Of a stretch of DNA of 64,000 nucleotides, positions 50,576 through 59,830 are shown in pieces. Source of the DNA: Anaerolineales bacterium (GTDB lineage Bacteria > Chloroflexota > Anaerolineae > 4572-78 > J111); the NCBI GenBank assembly GCA_020634855.1, contig JACKAU010000002.1:868001-932000 (forward strand), in the 5' to 3' direction. The position numbers and the translations under genes were made by a program. The notes beneath the pieces were generated by a model. It made no database searches, was not told the DNA's origin, and saw nothing but the letters and a program-made list of their open reading frames with translations. Within the stretch, counting starts at the first letter, position 1. Every line of letters starts with the position of its first letter.

Positions 50576-51808
50576 ATGCCATCACTATCCGACAAACTCA
50601 AAGCCCTCGGTGTGCAGGTCGGCGCGCGAAATCTGCCAACGCCGCCCAAACAGCTACCGGAGGCCCATCCAATCGAAGAGGTTGTTGCCGGCTATCCCCA
50701 GTCGACGCCGCACGGCCCCGTTTTCTTATCCGAAACGGCCTACACCAACCGCTACCGGCACGGGCAGGTTGGCTTGTGCTTGGAAGCGCCTCTCGGCTGT
50801 ATCGCCGATTGGGCCGATGAGCGCTTGACCGGGTGCGACCTGGACCAGTTTGTCTTTCTCGATACCGAAACATCGGGTCTGGCCGGCGGAACCGGCACGT
50901 ATGCCTTTCTCATCGGCGCGGGCCGTTTTGCGGGCGACACCTTTAACCTGACCCAATTCTTTATGCGCGATCCCACCGAGGAACGCGCCCAGCTTCACGC
51001 GTTGACCGAATTCTTGGAGCCGTGCCGGGCGCTGGTCACCTTCAACGGCAAATCGTTCGACGCGCCGCTGCTCAACACACGCTATACGCTCCATGGACTG
51101 GAGTCGCCGCTGCCGGACCTGGCTCATCTCGACCTGCTGACGCTGGCCCGCCGGCTGTGGCGCGACCGGCTGTCGGATCGCAGTTTGGGTAATTTGGAGA
51201 TTGAAATTCTGGGCTTTGAGCGCGCCGGAGAAGATGTCCCCGGCTGGTTGATTCCACAGATCTATTTCGATTATCTGCGCGGCGGTGACGCCCGCCCCAT
51301 AGGCGGCATTTTCTACCACAACGCGATGGACATCGTAGCCATGGCCGCGCTGCTCAACCATATGGCCCAACTGCTGGCCGATCCCCTCACGGCGGTTGAG
51401 CATGCCCTGGATTTAGTCGCCGTCGGCAAGCTCTTCGAGGCGATGGGCCAGATCGAGCAGGCGGTGGCCCTGTTCAACCACGGTATGGCCCGCAACGACT
51501 TGCCGGAAGAGCATTACTGGCTCACGCAGCAGCGACTCTCATTTCTGCACAAACGCTCGCAAAATATGGCGGCGGCTATCGAGGTTTGGGAACTGGCCGC
51601 AGACGGTCGCCAGATTTACGCTCACGTCGAGTTGGCTAAATTCTACGAACACAAGCAGCGTGACTACCGCCAGGCGCTCGACTGGACAGAAACGGCGCTC
51701 GATCTACTCAACCAACCCACCGCCTCCCGCCACGAACGCCAAGAGTGGCTGGGCGATTTGAAACATCGCCGCGCGCGGCTACAAAAAAAACTAGAACGTG
51801 GAACGTAA
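50576..51808 (+). CDS. MrfB/YprB-like RNase H-fold exonuclease
   Basis: 410 residues. The DEDD-type exonuclease domain is at about 90-260: FLDTETSGLAGGTGTYAF (D96, E98), VTFNGKSFDAPLLNTRY (D162) and FYHNAMDIVAMAALLNH with the last acidic residue. A TPR-like helical tail follows (about 290-400), as in YprB. In Bacillus, MrfB is a 3'-5' exonuclease partner of the MrfA helicase in mitomycin-damage repair. The frame is intact even though the neighbouring MrfA-like gene is broken. No Shine-Dalgarno is visible in the simple-sequence tract immediately upstream. Confidence 0.88.
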   Translation: MPSLSDKLKALGVQVGARNLPTPPKQLPEAHPIEEVVAGYPQSTPHGPVFLSETAYTNRYRHGQVGLCLEAPLGCIADWADERLTGCDLDQFVFLDTETSGLAGGTGTYAFLIGAGRFAGDTFNLTQFFMRDPTEERAQLHALTEFLEPCRALVTFNGKSFDAPLLNTRYTLHGLESPLPDLAHLDLLTLARRLWRDRLSDRSLGNLEIEILGFERAGEDVPGWLIPQIYFDYLRGGDARPIGGIFYHNAMDIVAMAALLNHMAQLLADPLTAVEHALDLVAVGKLFEAMGQIEQAVALFNHGMARNDLPEEHYWLTQQRLSFLHKRSQNMAAAIEVWELAADGRQIYAHVELAKFYEHKQRDYRQALDWTETALDLLNQPTASRHERQEWLGDLKHRRARLQKKLERGT

Positions 51809-51888
51809 ACAGAATAAAGAGATGAGGAGATTGAGGGATGGATTAATCTCCTTATCTCCTAACCCGAACAATCCGGACCCAAAAAAGA

Positions 51889-51980
51889 TTTTGGACAGAA
51901 TTAACAAGATTTACAAGATATTTAAACGGTATTTTTATCTTGTTAATCTTGTAAATCTTGTCTAATTTTCTGGTCCAAAA
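51889..51980. repeat. AT-rich palindromic repeat (ACAAGATTTACAAGAT type)
   Basis: The left half, TTTTGGACAGAATTAACAAG and ATTTACAAGAT, is answered by ATCTTGT...AATCTTGTAAATCTTGT and GGTCCAAAA in the right half. Together with flanking CTCC/TAATC tracts it fills most of the gap 51809-52065, which has no gene. Confidence 0.7.
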
Positions 51981-52065
51981 TGCAAGAAGTCAGTTGATAA
52001 GCGCCTAAGCTCTCAATCTCCCCATCTCTAATCTCTTTCGGCCAAACCTTTAAAAGGAGCACACC

Positions 52066-52761
52066 ATGCCCACCCAATTCATCGACCTCAGCCACACCTT
52101 TGAAGACGGCATGCCCGGCTTCAAGCTCAAAAATGAGGACGGCACGTTTACCCAGTACACCGCCCACATCTATCCGTTTATGACGCACGAGCAATCGCGA
52201 CCGAAATTTGAGGGGCTGGCCGCGTTCGAGATTACCGAGATGCGCTTTCAGACCTCGGTTGGCACCTATCTCGACTCACCCTACCATCGCTACCGTGACG
52301 GGCGGGACATCAGCCAGATTAAACTAGAGGAAGTGATATTGCCCGGCCTGGTCGTCGATGTGCGGGGCAGCGGGCCGTTCGAGGCGGTTGGGCCGGAGGT
52401 GCTGCCGTTTAACCTCAATCTGGCGGGCAAGGCGCTGCTGTTCAATTTCGGCTGGGATCAGTACTGGGGCACGGAAGCCTACCAGGCGTATCCGTTTATT
52501 TCACCCGTGCTGATCGAGACGCTGCTTCAGGCCGGGGTCAAACTAGTTGGGGTCGATACGGTTAACATCGACAACTCGCGCTATTTGAGCCGGCCGGCCC
52601 ATTCGCAGTTTCTTAAGCGCGATATCCTCATCGTCGAAAACCTGACCGGGCTGGATCAGCTTCACGGGCGTGAGTTTCGGTTTTTTGCGGTGCCGATTAA
52701 GGGGAAGCAGGTCGCGGCGATGCCGGTGCGAGCGTTTGCGGAGGTAACGTTAGCATCTTAG
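52066..52761 (+). CDS. cyclase-family protein (KynB-like fold) with altered metal site
   Basis: 231 residues with AAAAGGAG before the ATG. The start FIDLSHTFEDGMPGF and the conserved VDTVNIDNS region place it in the putative cyclase family, whose known members include arylformamidases. The usual metal motif HxGTHxDxPxH is here SVGTYLDSPYH: Ser64 and Tyr68 replace two ligand histidines while Asp70 and His74 remain. The protein may therefore use a different metal set or substrate. It is probably monocistronic; the convergent HEPN gene ends 8 bases later. Confidence 0.8.
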   Translation: MPTQFIDLSHTFEDGMPGFKLKNEDGTFTQYTAHIYPFMTHEQSRPKFEGLAAFEITEMRFQTSVGTYLDSPYHRYRDGRDISQIKLEEVILPGLVVDVRGSGPFEAVGPEVLPFNLNLAGKALLFNFGWDQYWGTEAYQAYPFISPVLIETLLQAGVKLVGVDTVNIDNSRYLSRPAHSQFLKRDILIVENLTGLDQLHGREFRFFAVPIKGKQVAAMPVRAFAEVTLAS

Positions 52762-52769
52762 ACATCCAA

Positions 52770-53177
52770 TTACTTTAAACTTCCGGTCGTAACCAGATAA
52801 ATCTCGACCGCGTCCACAAACTTTTTGGCGTTGGCTAAAGCTTGTTCAGCCATTTCTGGGTCCAGATCCACCATCTCTCCATAATCCTGAGTTTGGCGAA
52901 GGTTGAAAGCCAGTCGAAGCCAGCGCGAATACTCACGAGCAAACAAACCGGTTTTGACAAATTCTCGATCAAACAAGCTCAGGGCGCCGCTATGTTTTGA
53001 AGTGCCAAGCTGCTTGGTAACTAGCAATGCCAGCAAGCCATAGAACATTGCGTAATAGGCGCGATTGATCGCCCCACGCCAAGCAGCCTCACGAAGTAAA
53101 ATCTCCGACTCGCGCAGCGTGTCACGCGCTTGCTCTAATCGATAGCGGAGTAAAGCCTCGACCTGGTCCGACTTCAC
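52770..53177 (-). CDS. HEPN-domain protein, UPF0332-like
   Basis: 135 residues, all helical: YRLEQARDTLRESEILL, RGAINRAYYAMFYGLLALL, HSGALSLFDREFVKTGLF, RLAFNLRQTQDYGE. This is the HEPN fold paired with a minimal nucleotidyltransferase. The RNase-type RxxxxH motif is not present; the corresponding segment is RQTQDYG, as in the UPF0332 branch. Its start overlaps the stop of the nucleotidyltransferase gene by four bases, so the two are translated together. A toxin-antitoxin or abortive-defence role is plausible but not shown. Confidence 0.85.
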   Translation of the reverse strand: MKSDQVEALLRYRLEQARDTLRESEILLREAAWRGAINRAYYAMFYGLLALLVTKQLGTSKHSGALSLFDREFVKTGLFAREYSRWLRLAFNLRQTQDYGEMVDLDPEMAEQALANAKKFVDAVEIYLVTTGSLK

Positions 53178-53503
53178 ACCAACACGCCCTCTTCCTCGAT
53201 CTGTAAAATGAGTGGGCTTGCACCCAACGGGCCATAGTCTAGCTGATCGGGTGTGGCGACAACCGTCGTTATAATGCGATCCATTTCAAAGCCGACCTCC
53301 CAGGCAATATCGTGGATCATCTGACGAGTTTCAGGCGTGCAGATTTCTAATTTCACAAAGACATCCAAATCTGAGTAGGGATCGGCGTCGCCCCGCGCCC
53401 TTGAACCGAAAACTCGCAGTTCCAAGAGCGGCACCACCCCGGCCAACCGATTTTTCAATTTAGCGACCACAAGACGATCTTCTGGAGATAGCATGACCTT
53501 CAT
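53174..53503 (-). CDS. minimal nucleotidyltransferase (MNT domain)
   Basis: 109 residues. The signature VFGSRARGDADPYSDLDVFV gives the GSxxxG loop and the two metal-binding aspartates of the pol-beta superfamily. In MntA/HepT systems this protein AMPylates and neutralises the HEPN toxin; the same is inferred here. It is the first gene of the pair. The gap upstream (53504-53850) contains an inverted simple repeat but no gene. Confidence 0.9.
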   Translation of the reverse strand: MKVMLSPEDRLVVAKLKNRLAGVVPLLELRVFGSRARGDADPYSDLDVFVKLEICTPETRQMIHDIAWEVGFEMDRIITTVVATPDQLDYGPLGASPLILQIEEEGVLV

Positions 53504-53683
53504 TCCTTTGGTTCAATTTCAACACCGTACCGGCAGCAGTAGTTCGCAACAACCCCTTCGGCATAGCTTCATTACTCAAGGGTATTGCGCCCTATTGAGT
53601 ATATCATACCCATTTATCCTCCGTCAATGAAATTAAACATAAGGGGTTTGACATGCCCCCTCTCTTCAACCATAATCTCTCAC

Positions 53684-53820
53684 TAAGCGTTCAGCCCTTA
53701 GCTGTCAGTTATCCGCTTTGTGTACTTTGGCCGAGTTTCAAGCAATAAAGCTGGAATGATAGTTCAAGCGTTATCTTTAGTGACAAAGCTGATGGCTGAA
53801 GGCTGATAGCTGAACGCTTA
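53684..53820. repeat. inverted repeat of AGCTGA-type simple sequence
   Basis: TAAGCGTTCAGC (53684-53695) is the reverse complement of GCTGAACGCTTA (53809-53820). Between them are AGCTGTCAG and CTGATGGCTGAAGGCTGATA stretches. It ends 30 bases before the protease start codon. Confidence 0.6.
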
Positions 53821-53850
53821 CATTTCTCAATCAAACATTCGAGGGAATCT

Positions 53851-56769
53851 ATGACAGCCAAACAACATTTTGAACTGATTAAAGACGAAGACGTCGCTGA
53901 ACTCAACACCAAAGCCAAGCTCTACCGCCACAAAGAGACCGGCGCGGAGGTGCTTTCGCTGGAAAATGATGACGAGAACAAAGTCTTCGGCATTACCTTC
54001 CGCACCCCGCCCACCGACTCGACCGGGATTGCCCACATCATGGAGCACTCGGTGCTGTGCGGCTCGCGTAAGTATCCGGTCAAAGAGCCGTTTGTGGAGT
54101 TGATCAAAGGTTCGCTGAAGACGTTTCTCAACGCCTTCACTTTTCCCGATAAAACCTGTTACCCGGTGGCCAGCACCAACGACCAGGATTTCTATAATTT
54201 AATCGATGTCTACCTCGATGCCGTATTTTATCCGCACATCACGCCCGAAACGCTTCAGCAAGAAGGCTGGCACTACGAATTGGACGACCCGGCCGAGCCG
54301 ATGGTCTACAAAGGCGTGGTCTTTAATGAAATGAAGGGCGCTTACTCCTCACCCGAAGGGGTGCTGGGCCGCTACAGCCAAGAGATGGTCTTTCCCGACA
54401 ACACCTACGGCGTCGATTCCGGCGGCGACCCGGAGCATATTCCCCACCTGACCTACGAGCAGTTCAAAACGTTCCACGACACCTACTACCACCCCTCCAA
54501 CGCCCGCATCTTCTTTTACGGCGACGACGATCCGGACAAGCGGTTCGATCTCATCCAGGATTATCTCAAAGATTTCAACGCCATCAACGTCAACTCGGCG
54601 GTGGCGTTACAGCCGCCGTTCGACGAACCCAAACATATCACCATTCCCTACGACACCGGCGATGACGAGTCGCCCAAGAAAGCGTACATCACCGTCAACT
54701 GGCTGATGCCGGAAACCACCGACACCACCTTAACCCTGAGTCTATCCATCTTATCGTATATGTTGGTCAGCACGCCGGCCTCGCCGCTGCGCAAAGCGCT
54801 GATCGACTCCGGCCTGGGCGAAGATACCGTCGGCGGCGGGCTGGAAGGTCAACTGCGTCAGATGATGTTCTCGACCGGCTTGAAAGGCGTCGCCCTGGAC
54901 CAAGCCGATCAGGTTGAGCCGCTCATTCTAGACACGCTGAGCAAGTTGGTGGCCGGCGGCATCGACCCCGACCTGATCGAAGCCGCCTTCAACACCTTTG
55001 AATTCCGGCTGCGCGAAAATAACACCGGCTCCTTCCCGCGCGGCATCTCGTTGATGCTGCGCTCGCTCAGTACCTGGTTGTACGACAGCGATCCGATTGG
55101 CCCGCTCAAATTTGAGACGCCGCTGGCCGCCATTCGCGCCCACTTGGACGCGGACGACCATTATTTTGAAAAACTGATCGATCAGCACCTGCTGCAAAAC
55201 CAGCATCGCGTCACGCTCACCTTGGAGCCGGACGCCACCCTGCGCCAGCGCCAGGAAGCTGCCGAAACCGAACGGCTGGCCCAGGCTAAAGCCGCGATGA
55301 GCCAAGCCGACATCGAGACCGTGCTTAAAGACACCGCCAAGCTCAAACTGATGCAGGAAACGCCTGATCCGCCAGAGGCCCTGGCTAAGATACCCAGCCT
55401 GACCCTGGCCGACATCGATAAGGTCGAAAAACCCATCCCCATCGACATCTCCGAGTCGTATGGGGCCAAAATTTTGCACCACGACCTGTTCACCAACGGC
55501 ATTGTCTATCTGAATGTCGGCTTTAACCTGCACACCCTGCCGCAAGAGCTGCTGCCGTACGTCTCGCTCTTTGGGCAAACGCTGACCAAAATCGGCACCG
55601 AGAGCGAAGATTTCGTCAAACTGTCGCAGCGCATCGGGCGTAAAACCGGCGGCATCTGGACGTCGGCGCTGACATCGGCGGTCAAGGATAAAACCGAGGG
55701 CATTGCCTGGCTGTTTTTGCGCGGCAAAGCCACGATGGGCCAAACCGACGATCTGCTCGATTTGCTACGCGATATGCTGCTGACGGTTAATCTGGATAAT
55801 CGCGAGCGATTCCGGCAGATGGTGCTCGAAGAGAAAGCCGGCGAGGAAGCCGGTCTGATTCCCGGCGGCCACGGCGTGGTCGATACCCGGCTGCGGGCCA
55901 AATTCAACGAGGCCGATTGGGCCGATGAGCAAATGCACGGTCTCAACTATCTCTTCTTCCTGCGCCAACTGGCTGAGGATGTCGACAACGATTGGCCCAA
56001 AGTGCTGGCTAATCTCAAAGATGTCCGGCGCACCCTGCTCAACCGCGACAGTATGCTGGTCGATGTGACCCTGGACGCGGATAATTGGGGCCAATTCCAA
56101 CCCAAACTCCACAACTTCTTATCGACCCTGCCGTTTCGCCCGGCCTCGTTAGCCTTCTGGACGCCGCACTCGACGCCGAATTTTGAAGGGCTGACCATTC
56201 CGGCCAAAGTCAACTACGTGGGCAAAGGCGCTAACCTGTACGATCTGGGCTACCATTTGCACGGATCGCACCTGGTCATCACCAACTTCCTGCGCACTAC
56301 CTGGCTGTGGGAACGGGTGCGGGTGCAGGGCGGCGCGTACGGCGGCTTTTGCCGGTTCGACTCCCATTCCGGGGTGTTTAACTATCTCTCCTACCGCGAC
56401 CCCAATCTGCTCAAGACGCTGGACAACTACGACGCCGCCAGTCAATTCTTGCGCCAACTAGATTTGAGTCAAGACGAATTGACCAAAAGCATCATCGGCG
56501 CGATTGGCCAGATCGATGCTTACCAACTGCCGGATGCCAAAGGCTACACGGCGATGATGCGCCACCTGCTGGGCATCACCGACGACATCCGCCAACAGCG
56601 CCGCGACGAGGTGTTGTCGACCACCACCGCCAATTTCAAACAGTTCGCCGATATTCTGAGCCAGCTCAACGAACACGGCCGTGTCGTTGTCCTCGGCTCG
56701 CAAGAAGATATCAACAGCGCCAACCAACGGCGCGGCGGTGATTGGTTGACGATTCAGAAGGTATTATAA
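53851..56769 (+). CDS. M16C insulinase-family metallopeptidase, presequence-protease (PreP) like
   Basis: 972 residues, the normal PreP length. The inverted zinc motif is HIMEH (H62, E65, H66) in GIAHIMEHSVLCGSRKYPVKEPFVEL, with the distal Glu ligand at E160 in GVVFNEMKGAYSS. Four structural repeats with a peptidase M16C-associated middle region follow; the C-terminal GGAYGGFCRFDSHSGVFNYLSYRDP supplies the substrate-binding Arg/Tyr. It degrades peptides of tens of residues in a closed chamber. It has no signal peptide, so is probably cytoplasmic. GAGGGAAT lies before the ATG. Confidence 0.95.
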   Translation: MTAKQHFELIKDEDVAELNTKAKLYRHKETGAEVLSLENDDENKVFGITFRTPPTDSTGIAHIMEHSVLCGSRKYPVKEPFVELIKGSLKTFLNAFTFPDKTCYPVASTNDQDFYNLIDVYLDAVFYPHITPETLQQEGWHYELDDPAEPMVYKGVVFNEMKGAYSSPEGVLGRYSQEMVFPDNTYGVDSGGDPEHIPHLTYEQFKTFHDTYYHPSNARIFFYGDDDPDKRFDLIQDYLKDFNAINVNSAVALQPPFDEPKHITIPYDTGDDESPKKAYITVNWLMPETTDTTLTLSLSILSYMLVSTPASPLRKALIDSGLGEDTVGGGLEGQLRQMMFSTGLKGVALDQADQVEPLILDTLSKLVAGGIDPDLIEAAFNTFEFRLRENNTGSFPRGISLMLRSLSTWLYDSDPIGPLKFETPLAAIRAHLDADDHYFEKLIDQHLLQNQHRVTLTLEPDATLRQRQEAAETERLAQAKAAMSQADIETVLKDTAKLKLMQETPDPPEALAKIPSLTLADIDKVEKPIPIDISESYGAKILHHDLFTNGIVYLNVGFNLHTLPQELLPYVSLFGQTLTKIGTESEDFVKLSQRIGRKTGGIWTSALTSAVKDKTEGIAWLFLRGKATMGQTDDLLDLLRDMLLTVNLDNRERFRQMVLEEKAGEEAGLIPGGHGVVDTRLRAKFNEADWADEQMHGLNYLFFLRQLAEDVDNDWPKVLANLKDVRRTLLNRDSMLVDVTLDADNWGQFQPKLHNFLSTLPFRPASLAFWTPHSTPNFEGLTIPAKVNYVGKGANLYDLGYHLHGSHLVITNFLRTTWLWERVRVQGGAYGGFCRFDSHSGVFNYLSYRDPNLLKTLDNYDAASQFLRQLDLSQDELTKSIIGAIGQIDAYQLPDAKGYTAMMRHLLGITDDIRQQRRDEVLSTTTANFKQFADILSQLNEHGRVVVLGSQEDINSANQRRGGDWLTIQKVL

Positions 56770-56855
56770 AAGAAGGGATTAGGAGATTAGAGACTGGAGA
56801 TTAGAGATTAGAGATGGGAGAGTCGCCAATCTCCTAATCTCTAATCTCCAATTAC
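56770..56855. repeat. AGATTAG/CTAATCT simple-sequence palindrome
   Basis: GGAGATTAGAGATTAG (56796-56811) is the exact reverse complement of 56834-56849. The tract fills the gap between the protease and DNA glycosylase genes and could act as a terminator or be a mobile simple repeat. Confidence 0.65.
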
Positions 56856-56865
56856 CATTTACCCC

Positions 56866-57471
56866 ATGCCCATCCTCACCCAAGAATTCTTCGCCCGCCC
56901 CACCCTAACCGTCGCTCGCGATCTGCTCGGCCAGCGGTTGGTGCGCGATCTCGACGGCCAGCGCTTGAGCGGCCTCATCGTCGAAACCGAAGCCTACATC
57001 GGCCCGGACGACACCGCCAGTCACGCTCGAATGGGGCGCACCGACCGCAATGCAATCATGTTCGGCCCGGCCGGCGTGGCCTACGTCTATTTTATCTACG
57101 GCATGTATCACATGCTCAACATTGTCACCGACCAGCCCGATTTTCCCGCCGCCATACTCATCCGCGCCCTCGAACCGCTGACGGGCCAAACCGCAATGCA
57201 AGCGCATCGCCAAAAAAACAACCGGCCGCTGAAACCGATCAATCTGACCAACGGGCCGGGCAAATTGTGTCAAGCATTGGCCATCGACCGGCGCTTAAAC
57301 CATTTCCCGATCACGCAGGGCCACACCCTGTGGCTGGAGCCGGGCGACCCTCTGCCCGACCAAGCCATCGCCGCCGGCCCCCGCGTCGGCATCGACTACG
57401 CCACCCCCGAATGTGTAGCCGCTCCCTGGCGCTTTTGGATCAAGGGCAACCGCTTCGTTTCCAAGCGATAA
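56866..57471 (+). CDS. 3-methyladenine DNA glycosylase (AAG/MPG family)
   Basis: 201 residues. The family signatures are LIVETEAYIGPDDTASHARMGRTDRNAIMFGPAGVAYVYFIYGMYHMLNIV, including the catalytic Glu in VETEAY, and NLTNGPGKLCQAL. It removes alkylated and deaminated purines from DNA as the first step of base excision repair. It is slightly short at the C-terminus but complete. No ribosome-binding site is visible because the upstream sequence is the simple-repeat palindrome. Two inverted REP-like copies follow the stop. Confidence 0.95.
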   Translation: MPILTQEFFARPTLTVARDLLGQRLVRDLDGQRLSGLIVETEAYIGPDDTASHARMGRTDRNAIMFGPAGVAYVYFIYGMYHMLNIVTDQPDFPAAILIRALEPLTGQTAMQAHRQKNNRPLKPINLTNGPGKLCQALAIDRRLNHFPITQGHTLWLEPGDPLPDQAIAAGPRVGIDYATPECVAAPWRFWIKGNRFVSKR

Positions 57472-57478
57472 TTTTTCA

Positions 57479-57537
57479 GGAGCGACAAAGCTTGCTTGGT
57501 CAACATCAACCCCAAACAAAGCCAGCTTTGTTGCTCC
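57479..57537. repeat. inverted pair of GGAGCGACAAAGC repeats
   Basis: A plus copy (57479-57501) and a minus copy (57515-57537) face each other 8 bases after the glycosylase stop, forming a strong stem that may also end transcription. Confidence 0.7.
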
Positions 57538-57664
57538 AAGATATTTCCACATCACCATCATTACAGTATGGTATACGACGGCTATGAAAGAAGTCTGTAA
57601 TCATTTTGTTAGATTTGACCGTTATCATGAGGAAAAGACTCAGCCTACTGGATAAGGAGAAGCT

Positions 57665-58732
<1,068 letters not shown>

Positions 58733-58760
58733 GCGCCGGCTTCTCTGAAAATACAGACCT

Positions 58761-58877
58761 GGAGCGTCAAAGTAAACTTTGACTCCACCTGGATGACAAA
58801 GCCAGCTTTGTCGCTCCGCACAGTCGCTCCAGCATATTTCCATTGTCGGTGAATGATAAAGCCAGCTTTGTCGCTCC
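58761..58877. repeat. three GGAGCGACAAAGC-family repeats
   Basis: One plus-oriented, diverged copy (58761-58783) and two minus-oriented copies (58795-58817, 58855-58877) lie in the gap after msrP. The stems are kept although the bases differ (GTCAAAGTAAACTTTGAC against GACAAAGCCAGCTTTGTC), a compensatory pattern. Confidence 0.7.
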
Positions 58878-58997
58878 GGTAGATTTGTCTCAAGAGAGAC
58901 GCTCTTGGACAGAGGTAACTATCGTGCTATTCTACTCGGAAGATGCGGAGGGGCGAACCGTCCGCGTGATGCTGTTTGTCAGTAAAGGTGAGAAACC

Positions 58998-59633
58998 ATG
59001 CCGCTGCAAAATCGAGTCGATCCATTTGGCAACATCCACGCCGTGGCCGACAGAGGCGCTTGTCTAGGTAACCGGGGAATCCTACACGATGACCACCGCC
59101 ACCTGATTCACTATCACCGTCACCAAGCTTGGATCATCTGCCGCTTAGAATTTAAGGGCCGGCAGCGAACGGTAATGACGCCCAACGCGTACACCGAACT
59201 ATTTTTCCTGGACGAAGCCACCGCGCTGGCCGCCGGTCATCGCCCCTGCGCCGAGTGCAACCGGCCGCGCTACAATGAGTTCAAACGACTGTGGCAGCAG
59301 GCGCACCCCCACAGCCGCGACGCCATCGACACAGTTCTGCACCGGGCGCGGTTCGTCCCCCGCCAACGCGACTGGCGGCAGAAGAAACGCACCTACACCG
59401 CTCGGCTCGATGATCTACCCGACGGCGCGTTCGTTACCCTCGCTGCCTCAGACGAGGCCATTCCGTTTCTGGTCTTGGCCGAAGCGCTCTACCCCTGGCA
59501 TTTCGACGGCTACGGCCACCCCAGCCCCCGCCCCACCGATCAGGTGGTCACCGTCCTTACCCCTGAGCCAACTGTTCGCATCCTCGCCGCCGGCTATCGC
59601 CCCGATATTCACCCTGTCTCGCCTCACAAATAG
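58998..59633 (+). CDS. conserved hypothetical protein with Ada-like CxxC motif
   Basis: 211 residues from the ATG at 58998, preceded by AAAGGTGAG. It begins MPLQNRVDPFGNIHAVADRG and contains ELFFLDEATALAAGHRPCAECNRPRYNEFKRLW, whose HRPCAEC is reminiscent of the zinc-binding segment of Ada-type proteins. The second half has no recognised motif. It seems a widespread family of unknown function; the DNA-repair link is only suggested by that motif and the nearby glycosylase. Confidence 0.75.
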   Translation: MPLQNRVDPFGNIHAVADRGACLGNRGILHDDHRHLIHYHRHQAWIICRLEFKGRQRTVMTPNAYTELFFLDEATALAAGHRPCAECNRPRYNEFKRLWQQAHPHSRDAIDTVLHRARFVPRQRDWRQKKRTYTARLDDLPDGAFVTLAASDEAIPFLVLAEALYPWHFDGYGHPSPRPTDQVVTVLTPEPTVRILAAGYRPDIHPVSPHK

Positions 59634-59830
59634 ATTAGTCCAGTTTCCTTTGGGCTGGCGCTATCAGTCTTGTCCGCTTATTTGAGCTGCTTGATCGATC
59701 AAGTAGCTGAAACTGGACCCATCTTGCGGTAGAGTTAACCTATCACCCGGTGTGTTTTTGGTATCGTCGGCATAATTTGGTATTATCTCTACTAGACCAA
59801 AACGTAGTGTGTAGAGAAAGCCGCAAACCA

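Noticed and set aside
50491..50820. Alternative plus-strand frame overlapping the exonuclease start
   Set aside because: It opens in the simple-sequence tract and runs in the wrong frame over a well-conserved exonuclease domain.
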